Source of the DNA: Erythrobacter sp. UBA2510
GTDB lineage: Bacteria; Pseudomonadota; Alphaproteobacteria; Sphingomonadales; Sphingomonadaceae
Assembly: GCA_002341345.1 (NCBI GenBank)
Contig: DDNW01000086.1
Coordinates: forward strand, 483-11,086
Direction of reading: 5' to 3'
Length of the DNA stretch: 10,604 bases
The position numbers and the translations under genes were made by a program. The notes beneath the pieces are model-generated. The model was not told the origin of the DNA, did no database searches, and was given only the letters and a program-made list of their open reading frames with translations. Position 1 is the stretch's first letter. Each line of letters begins with the position of its first letter. This document shows positions 1-5,596 of the stretch, piece by piece.

Positions 1-146
1 AAGTTTGGGAGAGGATGCCTGAAAGGCGATTCATATATCGGGTAATTCGGCTTTTGCTGCAAGTGCGAATTAGCCGTTCAAGAGGTGCATATATCGCCTC
101 TATCAGACATTATTCGACCTTAGTAATTGATTACACGTAAAATATT
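1..146. other. AT-rich non-coding region with several dyads
   Basis: No convincing gene is visible here. The stretch is much richer in A and T than the coding DNA that follows. It contains a short hairpin (GCCT-GAA-AGGC, 17-27), a 7-bp inverted repeat (TAATTCG 43-49 with CGAATTA 66-72) and a 6-bp stem with one G-T pair (82-87 with 95-100). It also holds a dyad GTAAT-TG-ATTAC (123-134) and most of a perfect palindrome TAAAATATTTTA (138-149). The 9-mer CATATATCG occurs twice (32-40 and 88-96). It could be the 3' untranslated and terminator zone of the pyk transcript, the promoter of a gene beyond the left edge, or both. None of the stems is followed by a clean T-run. Confidence 0.5.
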
Positions 147-383
147 TTATTTCGCACTTGCGGAAAAAATTTGCCGAAACCGGGGTTTGCGGGGCGTCTG
201 ACGGGGCAAAACGACATTCGTATTGCGAATCGAGCCACGAATTGTGGCCGCCGGCAGACCTGCCGCGCCGATCGAGACCGCATCTTGCCCCGCAACCTGT
301 GGCACTGCGCCCTCATGTACCCGCATCGGCATGGCCCCGACGAATACCAGCAGCGCCAGAAGCCGCTGCGTGGCAGGTGTCAT
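147..383 (-). CDS. Small hypothetical protein coupled to pyk
   Basis: I do not recognise this 78-residue frame. It is proposed because its ATG (383-381) overlaps the pyk stop as ATGA, the classic arrangement for translational coupling, and because it stays open to a TAA at 149-147. The N-terminus is a short polar start followed by a hydrophobic run at about residues 8-18, rich in Leu, Val and Phe. This resembles a signal peptide or a short membrane helix. The C-terminal third is basic, with Arg and Lys around residues 62-70. There is no cysteine and no known domain that I can see. It would be made from the pyk transcript. The frame also continues upstream into pyk as an out-of-frame shadow, which weakens the case, so conservation is what would decide whether it is real. 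Confidence 0.45.
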   Translation of the reverse strand: MTPATQRLLALLVFVGAMPMRVHEGAVPQVAGQDAVSIGAAGLPAATIRGSIRNTNVVLPRQTPRKPRFRQIFSASAK

Positions 384-1882
384 CCGGACTGCTTGGTCGT
401 CTTGCGGTAGGTTTCGAGTTCGTCCCCTGCGACGGTCACGACATGGACGAGGTTGGTCGCCCCGGCCTTGCCGAAAGGTACGCCGGCCATCACCGCCAGA
501 TTGGTCCCCGCTTCGCCCAGGCCATGGCGCAGGGCCATGCGCTTGGCCTTGGCGATCATCTCCTCGAAACTGCCGATGTCGCGGGTTGCCACCGTATGCG
601 CACCCCACAGCAACGCCATGCGCCGCGCCACGCTGACGGAGGGGGTCAGCACCATGGCCGGCACTGCCGGGCGTTCGCGCGCGACCCGCCGCGCCGAGGA
701 GCCGCTCGAGGTGAAGACCGCAATCGCGCCCAGCGTGATCGTGTCGGCGATGTTCATGCAGGCATGGGCGAGCGCATCGGCCACGGTCGCCTCGGGCGGG
801 GTATCGAGCAGGCGCACGCGCTGGCGATAGCCCTCGTCCTTTTCTACCTGTCGCGCGATGGCGTCCATCATCATCACGGCCTCTTCAGGCCAGTCGCCCG
901 CTGCGGTCTCGGCGCTCAGCATCACTGCATCGGCACCGTCATAGACGGCATTGGCGACGTCGGAGACTTCGGCACGGGTCGGGGCCGGGCTCTCGATCAT
1001 GCTTTCAAGCATCTGCGTCGCGACGATCACCGGCTTGCCGGTCAGGCGGGTGGCGTTGACAATCTTCTTTTGCAGTGGCGGGACTTCTTCGGGCCTGAGT
1101 TCGACGCCAAGGTCGCCGCGCGCGACCATCACGCCGTCGGCCAGCGCGATGATTTCGTCCAGCCGGTTAACCGCCTGCGGCTTTTCGATCTTGGCGCATA
1201 GCGCGCCGCGGCTTTCTCCGTTTGGTCCGGCCATCAGCTGGCGCGCTTCCTCGAGGTCGGCGGGGCGCTGCACGAAGCTGAGGCCGATCCAGTCGGCACC
1301 GTGCTCGATGGCGAAAGCGAGGTCGCGGCGGTCCTTTTCGGTCAGCGCGGGGATCGGGATCTCGGCATCGGGGACGTTAACGCCCTTGCGGTCGGAGATG
1401 ACCCCTCCGACCACGGCCGTGCAATGGATCGCGCCATCCTCCACCTCTTTGACCTTCAGGCGGATTTTGCCGTCATTGATGAGCAGGCTCTGACCCGGTT
1501 CGACGATTGCTAAGATTTCGGGATGCGGCAGCTCGACCCGCGTTTCGTCGCCCGGCGCGCTGTCGCGATCGAGCGTGAAGCGTGCGCCATGGGCAATAAC
1601 AGCCTTGCCATTCTTGAAGCTGCCCACGCGCAGCTTGGGCCCCTGCAGGTCGCACAGGATCGCGATCGGGCGGCTGAATTCCTTTTCCAGCGCGCGGATC
1701 GTCCTGATGGTTTGCGCATGCCGCTCATGCTCGCCATGGCTCATATTCACGCGGAAGGCATCCGCCCCGGCGACAAGCAGGCGGCGCAGCGTGTCGGCAT
1801 CGGCACAGGCGGGGCCGGTGGTGGCGAGAATCTTGACCTTGCGGTCGCGTGGGCCAAGTTGCGGGCGGGTGGGTTTTGTCAT
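380..1882 (-). CDS. pyk: Pyruvate kinase
   Basis: Converts phosphoenolpyruvate and ADP to pyruvate and ATP in the cytosol, the last step of glycolysis. The 500-residue length suits the bacterial family. Visible motifs are the N-terminal KILATTGPA (17-25), RVNMSHG (44-50), the active-site signature around KIEKPQ (catalytic Lys231, metal ligand Glu233), ARGDLGVE (254-261, metal ligand Asp257), VATQMLESM (287-295, Thr289) and MLSAETAAG (321-329). The C-terminal allosteric-type domain follows from about residue 365. The segment at 78-86 reads DLQGPKLRV, with Leu79, Gln80, Lys83 and Val86 where K+-dependent enzymes carry Thr, Lys, Glu and Thr. This is the pattern of K+-independent pyruvate kinases. 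The ATG has no strong Shine-Dalgarno sequence. It is transcribed away from the DUF1244 gene, and a small frame overlaps its stop. Confidence 0.97.
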   Translation of the reverse strand: MTKPTRPQLGPRDRKVKILATTGPACADADTLRRLLVAGADAFRVNMSHGEHERHAQTIRTIRALEKEFSRPIAILCDLQGPKLRVGSFKNGKAVIAHGARFTLDRDSAPGDETRVELPHPEILAIVEPGQSLLINDGKIRLKVKEVEDGAIHCTAVVGGVISDRKGVNVPDAEIPIPALTEKDRRDLAFAIEHGADWIGLSFVQRPADLEEARQLMAGPNGESRGALCAKIEKPQAVNRLDEIIALADGVMVARGDLGVELRPEEVPPLQKKIVNATRLTGKPVIVATQMLESMIESPAPTRAEVSDVANAVYDGADAVMLSAETAAGDWPEEAVMMMDAIARQVEKDEGYRQRVRLLDTPPEATVADALAHACMNIADTITLGAIAVFTSSGSSARRVARERPAVPAMVLTPSVSVARRMALLWGAHTVATRDIGSFEEMIAKAKRMALRHGLGEAGTNLAVMAGVPFGKAGATNLVHVVTVAGDELETYRKTTKQSG

Positions 1883-1935
1883 GGCGCGACGCTATGCCAG
1901 TGCCTCGTGACATAACAAGCAAAGAGAAATGGAAA
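1883..1935. promoter_or_regulatory. Divergent promoter region, pyk / DUF1244
   Basis: These 53 bp separate the pyk ATG (minus strand) from the chosen DUF1244 ATG (plus strand), so promoters for both must lie here or extend into the genes. I see no confident -35/-10 pair. The DUF1244 side ends in an A-rich leader with AAAGAG at 1921-1926 as a weak ribosome binding site. Confidence 0.4.
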
Positions 1936-2247
1936 ATGGCCAAAACCGACGATCCGCTCGCAAATTTGCCCGATGACGTGGCCGCTGCTGCATTCCGCCG
2001 CCTGGTGCGGCACCTGCGCCACCGTCATGACGCCCAGAATATCGAGCTGATGGGGCTGGCGGGCTTTTGCCGCAATTGCCTCGCCGACTGGATTCGCGAT
2101 GCCGGATACGAGGGCGACAAGGGCGCCGCGCGCGCCCTGATCCACGGCATGCCGATGGATGAGTGGAAGACGAAGTACCAGGGCGAGGCAACGCCAGAAC
2201 AGCTCGCCGCGATGGAGGCCAGTATCGCCAAGAATAAAGTGGATTAG
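1936..2247 (+). CDS. DUF1244 family protein
   Basis: A 103-residue cytosolic protein of unknown function. The central block at about residues 22-52 is the hallmark of the DUF1244 family: a helix, then HDAQNIELM, then [12 protein letters not shown] with Cys45 and Cys48 as a CxxC pair. A second conserved stretch ([13 protein letters not shown], 70-82) follows. The cysteine pair with nearby His31 and His70 could bind a metal, but that is inference. The frame is open further upstream to 1849, but that extension overlaps pyk and lacks family character. The ATG at 1936, behind an AAAGAG sequence, gives a protein of normal size. It is followed 79 bp later by gapR. My recollection is that pyk, DUF1244 and DUF2312 genes are neighbours in other alphaproteobacteria. 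Confidence 0.88.
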   Translation: MAKTDDPLANLPDDVAAAAFRRLVRHLRHRHDAQNIELMGLAGFCRNCLADWIRDAGYEGDKGAARALIHGMPMDEWKTKYQGEATPEQLAAMEASIAKNKVD

Positions 2248-2326
2248 CGCGCTGGCGCCTTTTGCCGGTCGCGCTCTCTGGCTATCGCGCCCTTCAACCG
2301 ATTCTCATCTATCACCGGAGACCATA

Positions 2327-2563
2327 ATGGCCGATGCCACTGACGACCGCCTGCGCCTGCTGATCGAGCGGGTCGAACGCCTCGAGGAAGAAAAGAAGGG
2401 CATCGCCGACGATATTCGCGACGTCTATGCCGAGGCCAAGGCCGTGGGTTACGACACCAAGATCATGCGCCAGATCGTGCGCCTCAGGAAGATGCGGCCC
2501 GACGACCGCGCGGAAATGGAAATGGTACTCGATACCTATAAGGCCGCGCTGGGGCTGGGCTGA
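2327..2563 (+). CDS. gapR: GapR-family nucleoid-associated protein (DUF2312)
   Basis: A 78-residue protein matching the DUF2312 family, whose Caulobacter member GapR clamps overtwisted AT-rich DNA ahead of replication and transcription and stimulates type II topoisomerases. The visible core is [16 protein letters not shown] (11-26), a coiled-coil helix, then [17 protein letters not shown] (29-45) and a basic stretch [15 protein letters not shown] (47-61), ending in a short helix. Lysines and arginines at 45-61 are the likely DNA contacts. The frame continues upstream to 2159 inside DUF1244, but the ATG at 2327 has a ribosome binding site (CGGAG, 2315-2319) and matches the family N-terminus. 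A GATTC site (2300-2304), the CcrM methylation target in alphaproteobacteria, sits just upstream. That could allow cell-cycle control but may be chance. Confidence 0.9.
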   Translation: MADATDDRLRLLIERVERLEEEKKGIADDIRDVYAEAKAVGYDTKIMRQIVRLRKMRPDDRAEMEMVLDTYKAALGLG

Positions 2564-2575
2564 GCCGCTTTGGTT

Positions 2576-2607
2576 GAAGGCGCGCGCGCTCTGGGCTAGG
2601 CGCCTTC
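2576..2607 (+). terminator. Stem-loop between gapR and yebC
   Basis: GAAGGCGC (2576-2583) and GCGCCTTC (2600-2607) form a perfect 8-bp stem with a 16-nt loop, starting 13 nt after the gapR stop. No T-run follows, so it is not a textbook intrinsic terminator. It could be a weak terminator, an mRNA-stabilising hairpin protecting the gapR message, or an attenuating structure ahead of yebC. Confidence 0.45.
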
Positions 2608-2641
2608 GCATATCTCGAAATAGCCAGAAGCAAGCGAACCC

Positions 2642-3388
2642 ATGGCAGGCCATTCCAAATTCAAGAACATCATGCACCGCAAGGGTGCGCAGGATAAAAA
2701 ACGCTCGAACCTGTTTTCGAAGCTGTCGCGCGAAATCACCGTCGCGGCGAAGATGGGCATGCCCGATCCGGACATGAACCCGCGCCTGCGCCTCGCAGTC
2801 AACGCGGCCAAGGCGCAGTCCATGCCCAAGGACAATATCCAGCGCGCCATCGACAAGGCGAGCGGCGGCGATGACGAGAATTACGAAGAGCTGCGTTATG
2901 AAGGTTATGGCCCGGGTGGCAGTGCGATCATCGTCGAGGCGCTGACCGATAACCGCAACCGCACCGCCTCGAACATCCGCACGATCTTCTCCAAGCATGG
3001 CGGCAACCTGGGCGCGTCGGGCTCGGTCGCGCATGGGTTCGAGCGGCTCGGCTACATCTTCTACGAGGCCGATGCGGGCGATGAAGAGGCTGTGCTGGAA
3101 GCCGCGATGGAAGCGGGCGCGGAAGACATTTCCTCCTCCGAGGATGGCCACGAGATCTGGACCGGCGCGGAGGAGTTGCACGAGGTCGCCTCCGCGATGG
3201 AGAAGGTGCTGGGCGAAGCGAAGGAAGTGAAGCTTGCGTGGAAGCCCAATTTGACCACGGAGCTGGACGAAAAGGACGCGGCCACGCTGCTGAAGCTGGT
3301 CGACGCGCTCGACGACGACGACGACGTGCAGACCGTGTGGGGCAATTACGAGATCTCGGACGAGATTATGGAAAAGCTGGATGCGTGA
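2642..3388 (+). CDS. yebC: YebC/PmpR family protein
   Basis: A full-length (248 residues) member of the YebC/PmpR/TACO1 family. Members have been described as transcription regulators and, more recently, as ribosome-associated factors that relieve stalling at proline stretches. Which role applies here cannot be read from the sequence. Visible family blocks are the N-terminal [20 protein letters not shown] (1-20), the helical region to about 75, YEGYGPGG (86-93), [12 protein letters not shown] (102-113) and the glycine-rich stretch at 119-138. An acidic run of five Asp, encoded by five GAC codons (3311-3325), lies near the C-terminus. Most relatives have Trp where Phe7 stands. yebC next to ruvC is a common bacterial arrangement. 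The ribosome binding site is weak. Confidence 0.95.
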   Translation: MAGHSKFKNIMHRKGAQDKKRSNLFSKLSREITVAAKMGMPDPDMNPRLRLAVNAAKAQSMPKDNIQRAIDKASGGDDENYEELRYEGYGPGGSAIIVEALTDNRNRTASNIRTIFSKHGGNLGASGSVAHGFERLGYIFYEADAGDEEAVLEAAMEAGAEDISSSEDGHEIWTGAEELHEVASAMEKVLGEAKEVKLAWKPNLTTELDEKDAATLLKLVDALDDDDDVQTVWGNYEISDEIMEKLDA

Positions 3389-3400
3389 GTTTCGGGCCTG

Positions 3401-3751
3401 ATGTGGCAGATCGTCGCCAAGGCGCTGCTCGCCGGGGCGATGATCGCGGCGATTTCCGAAATCGGCAAGCGCCTGCCGGGGATGGCGGCGCTGGTCGCGT
3501 CGCTGCCGCTGGTGAGCGTGCTGGGCATGATCTTCCTGTGGAGCGCGCGGCCCGATCCAGACAACATGGCCACGCACGCAGAGGCGACCTTCTGGTACGT
3601 GCTGCCGAGCCTGCCGATGTTCCTGCTCATCCCCTTCATGCTGCGCGGCGGCGTGAACTTCTGGATCGCGCTGGCGGCGGGCTGTGCGCTGACCGTGGGC
3701 CTTTATCTGCTGATGATGCATTTCGGCCCGCGACTGGGGCTGAGGCTGTGA
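3401..3751 (+). CDS. DUF3147-like integral membrane protein
   Basis: A 116-residue hydrophobic protein with four likely membrane helices at about residues 5-21, 28-47, 63-81 and 86-107. Short loops join them, and a basic Gly/Lys/Arg turn (21-25) follows the first helix. Composition and layout match DUF3147, a family of small inner-membrane proteins of unknown function. The family assignment is from memory of its style, not a search. It starts 12 bp after the yebC stop and ends 18 bp before ruvC, so it is almost certainly on the same transcript. The spacing suggests operon membership only. I see no functional residue pattern that would reveal a substrate. Confidence 0.8.
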   Translation: MWQIVAKALLAGAMIAAISEIGKRLPGMAALVASLPLVSVLGMIFLWSARPDPDNMATHAEATFWYVLPSLPMFLLIPFMLRGGVNFWIALAAGCALTVGLYLLMMHFGPRLGLRL

Positions 3752-3769
3752 CCGCGTGAAAATTTTTCC

Positions 3770-4240
3770 ATGCTGATTTTGGGCCTCGACCCCTCGCTAA
3801 GCTGCACTGGCTGGGGCGTGGTGCGCAGCGAGGGCTCGCGACTTACGCATATCGCCAACGGCCAGATCGCCACCGATGGCAAAGCGCCGATGGCCGAGCG
3901 ATTGAACCACCTGCATGACGCGGTATTCGCGGTGATCGGCCAGTACGCGCCGGACCGCGCGGCGGTGGAGGAGGTGTTCCTCAACAAGAACCCGCAATCG
4001 ACGCTCAAGCTGGCGCAGGCGCGCGGCGCGGTGCTGGCCGCCTGCGGGCGCGCCAGCCTGCCGGTCTGCGAACATGCGGCGCGTAGCGTGAAGAAGGCGG
4101 TCGTGGGCACGGGCAGCGCGGAGAAGGCGCAGGTGCAGGCGATGCTCAAGGTGCTGCTGCCCGGCGCGCAGATCGCGGGGGCCGATGCCGCCGACGCGCT
4201 GGCGGTGGCGATTGCCGATGCGCATCTGGGCGGGCGGTAG
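3770..4240 (+). CDS. ruvC: Holliday junction resolvase RuvC
   Basis: Endonuclease that cuts four-way DNA junctions at the end of recombinational repair, normally acting with the RuvAB branch-migration motor. The 156-residue length is near the family norm. The four metal-binding acidic residues are present: Asp7 in LGLDPSL, Glu67 in AVEEVF, and Asp139 and Asp142 in [11 protein letters not shown]. The [17 protein letters not shown] block (71-87) is typical of RuvC. The start ATG follows an A/T-rich leader with no clear Shine-Dalgarno sequence and lies 18 bp after the preceding membrane protein gene. ruvA and ruvB are not downstream in this window. A low-GC ankyrin gene follows instead. Confidence 0.96.
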   Translation: MLILGLDPSLSCTGWGVVRSEGSRLTHIANGQIATDGKAPMAERLNHLHDAVFAVIGQYAPDRAAVEEVFLNKNPQSTLKLAQARGAVLAACGRASLPVCEHAARSVKKAVVGTGSAEKAQVQAMLKVLLPGAQIAGADAADALAVAIADAHLGGR

Positions 4241-4254
4241 GGCCGTTGCATCTA

Positions 4255-4305
4255 CGAAAGGCTGGAATTGGGTGGGAAGCAGTCGAAGACGTCGAGCCTC
4301 TTTCG
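4255..4305 (+). terminator. Possible imperfect stem-loop after ruvC
   Basis: CGAAAGGCT (4255-4263) can pair with AGCC-TC-TTTCG (4295-4305), with a two-base bulge. The inner hairpin GTC-GAA-GAC (4282-4290) lies in the loop. It starts 15 nt after the ruvC stop and could end the yebC-ruvC transcript. The pairing is imperfect and the T-run is only three bases long, so this is a weak call. Confidence 0.25.
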
Positions 4306-4357
4306 GCATTGACCTGATTCCTTGACACTAGGAAGGTGCCCGGCTCAAGTTAGTCAA

Positions 4358-5056
4358 ATGATTGATTCTAGATTTTCCCTTCTCATTTCAATCTTGTGCT
4401 TAGCCTTATTTGCATGTGTTGCTGATAATTTCCGACAGTCTTCAGATGAATTTCTCGCCGACTTCAAGGCGGGCTCCTTGGCACCCGACGAAGTTGAAGG
4501 CAGCATAAACGCGTATGACGAAAATGGTTTTACACCAATTTACATTGCTTTGAAGGAGGGGAGGGGTAGTGCCGAACTAGTGGCTGAGCTGCTTAACTTA
4601 GGGGCAAATCCTTTCCTGATGCAGGGCGATAATAACTACCCTGTTAGGTTGCTTCTGCAAAAAGGTTGGCAAAGGGAATTTGCTATATCTGTCTGTGGCG
4701 ACTTTGACATCAACGAGAAATTATTTGAACCGATAGAGGGAAATGACGTCTACAATCGGTATCCCTCTATCATTCACGATGCGGCGATCAGAGGCTCAAA
4801 AGAAAACATTGATGCGCTTGCGGATTGTGGTGCGCGCTGGAATTTCGAGAATGAGTATGGGGCAACACCGCTCGTGGCGGCTGCGGGAGCGGGGAACCTT
4901 GCAACATTCGGCGCAATAATAAACGCCGGAGGGAATTTGCAGCAAAGCCCAAGTGCATGGCGAATGTTGTGCAGCATCATCGACAATAAACAAGCGAGTG
5001 TTGAGGTCGCATTGCGCGAGGCGCTAGGCGCGACAGCGTCGAAATGCGGGAACTGA
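4358..5056 (+). CDS. Ankyrin-repeat protein, predicted lipoprotein
   Basis: A 232-residue protein. The N-terminus has an Arg, a hydrophobic core (residues 7-19) and a lipobox-like LFAC with Cys20, so it is probably exported and lipid-anchored. Phe at -2 is not the commonest residue, which leaves some doubt. The rest reads as about four degenerate ankyrin repeats: 55-87 (NGFTPIYIAL then LLNLGANPF), about 89-122, about 135-165 (IIHDAAIRGS then ALADCGA) and 166-199 (YGATPLVAAAGAGN then IINAGGN). Ankyrin repeats usually bind a protein partner, which is unknown here. The frame is open to a TTG at 4322, but the ATG at 4358 gives the proper signal sequence. There is no good ribosome binding site at normal spacing. 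Base composition and codons (ATA, TTA, AGA) differ clearly from the neighbours, which suggests acquisition by transfer. Confidence 0.8.
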   Translation: MIDSRFSLLISILCLALFACVADNFRQSSDEFLADFKAGSLAPDEVEGSINAYDENGFTPIYIALKEGRGSAELVAELLNLGANPFLMQGDNNYPVRLLLQKGWQREFAISVCGDFDINEKLFEPIEGNDVYNRYPSIIHDAAIRGSKENIDALADCGARWNFENEYGATPLVAAAGAGNLATFGAIINAGGNLQQSPSAWRMLCSIIDNKQASVEVALREALGATASKCGN

Positions 5057-5062
5057 ATTAAA

Positions 5063-5087
5063 GTCCGCAATTGTGTCGTTAGCGGAC
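5063..5087 (+). terminator. Stem-loop after the ankyrin gene
   Basis: GTCCGC (5063-5068) and GCGGAC (5082-5087) form a perfect 6-bp stem with a 13-nt loop, starting 6 nt after the stop codon. There is no T-run behind it, so termination would be weak or factor-dependent. Confidence 0.4.
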
Positions 5088-5160
5088 GCTACGCTAGCGC
5101 GATCCGCCCCTGTCCTACGCGGCCATGACCGGCTAGGCAGGGCAGATGACCTTCGCTCCG

Positions 5161-5174
5161 ATACAGGCCTGTAT
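5161..5174. promoter_or_regulatory. Perfect 14-bp palindrome, operator candidate
   Basis: ATACAGGCCTGTAT reads the same on both strands. It lies 107 bp upstream of the ABM-protein start and overlaps a -10-like TATATT (5172-5177). A symmetric site over a possible promoter element suggests binding by a dimeric repressor. The regulator is unknown and the promoter itself is not established. Confidence 0.35.
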
Positions 5175-5226
5175 ATTCGTGCTGTTAAGGGCCTTGCGGA
5201 TCGGAACTTTTTTCTCCCCCAGGACC

Positions 5227-5244
5227 GTGTTCCATGTGTTCCAT
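5227..5244 (+). repeat. 9-bp tandem duplication in leader
   Basis: GTGTTCCAT occurs twice, back to back and without mismatch, in the leader of the ABM-protein gene. It could be a recent slippage duplication or a pair of half-sites for a regulator. Confidence 0.6.
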
Positions 5245-5281
5245 CCTGTAGGGTTTTGCGATTGGGGCCGGAGATAGAAGC

Positions 5282-5596
5282 ATGTTCCTCGTCGTCTTCC
5301 GCAATCGCAAGCGCGCCGAGATGGATGGTGCAGCCTATCAGGCCGATGCCGCGCGGATGGAGGAACTGGCGCAGGCCCAACCGGGCTTCCTCTCGTTCAA
5401 GTCCTATGTTGCGGAAGATGGCGAGGTGGTCGCGATCTCCGAATGGGAAAACGAGGCGGCCGCGACGGGCTGGGGTCGCCATGCCGAACATGCCATCGTG
5501 CAGGCCAGGGCGCGCGAAGGATACTATGCCAGCTACACGCTCATAGCCTGTAATAGTCCACGAATTCATAACTTTACCGCGCGGGATAAAATATGA
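5282..5596 (+). CDS. ABM-domain protein (antibiotic biosynthesis monooxygenase-like)
   Basis: A 104-residue protein of the dimeric ferredoxin-like ABM fold, similar in style to the YqjZ group. Typical features are the N-terminal strand MFLVVFRNR, PGFLSFKSY (34-42), the strand EVVAISEWEN (48-57), Trp64 in GWGRHAEH and the helix-to-strand stretch around GYYASYTLIA (80-89). Family members include heme-degrading enzymes and cofactor-free oxygenases, but many have no known reaction, so no substrate is assigned. The ribosome binding site CCGGAG lies at 5268-5273. The stop overlaps the start of the next gene as ATGA, so the two proteins are probably made together. The last 15 residues are an unusual tail with no recognisable feature, perhaps gained by extension into the overlap. 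Confidence 0.82.
   Translation: MFLVVFRNRKRAEMDGAAYQADAARMEELAQAQPGFLSFKSYVAEDGEVVAISEWENEAAATGWGRHAEHAIVQARAREGYYASYTLIACNSPRIHNFTARDKI

Larger units (their letters stand above)
5057..5281. other. 225-bp intergenic region
   Basis: No gene is visible here. It holds, in order, a stem-loop just after the ankyrin gene (5063-5087), an 8-bp inverted repeat (CGATCCGC 5100-5107 with GCGGATCG 5196-5203) and a perfect 14-bp palindrome (5161-5174). A run of six T (5208-5213), a 9-bp tandem duplication (5227-5244) and the GGAG ribosome binding site of the next gene (5270-5273) follow. It must contain the promoter of the ABM/YffB gene pair, but I cannot place it with confidence. Confidence 0.55.

Noticed and set aside
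158..1201. Long plus-strand open frame antisense to pyk (347 codons)
   Set aside because: It lies wholly opposite pyk and its small downstream frame. It is rich in His, Arg, Gly and Asp in the manner of GC-rich shadow frames and shows no domain.
1849..1935. Upstream extension of DUF1244 to an ATG at 1849
   Set aside because: It overlaps the start of pyk and adds residues with no family character. The ATG at 1936 gives a normal-length protein.
3311..3325. Five GAC repeats as a phase-variable microsatellite
   Set aside because: They encode an acidic run inside yebC. A three-base unit would not shift the frame, and five copies are too few to suggest switching.
2312..3721. 469-codon minus-strand open frame across gapR, yebC and DUF3147
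   Set aside because: It runs antisense through three well-supported genes and is His/Arg/Gln-rich. It is a composition effect of high-GC coding DNA.
4309..4327. TTGACC (4309) and TTGACA (4322) as promoter -35 boxes for the ankyrin gene
   Set aside because: Neither has a good -10 box at 16-18 bp. The second also coincides with the open end of the coding frame. Kept as a possibility only.
5184..5213. Run of six T after GGATCGGAAC as an intrinsic terminator
   Set aside because: No adequate stem precedes it; only about 3 bp pair next to the T-run.
5024..5569. 181-codon minus-strand frame covering the intergenic region and the ABM gene
   Set aside because: It is antisense to the ABM gene, has no recognisable domain and would begin inside another gene with no supporting start signal.
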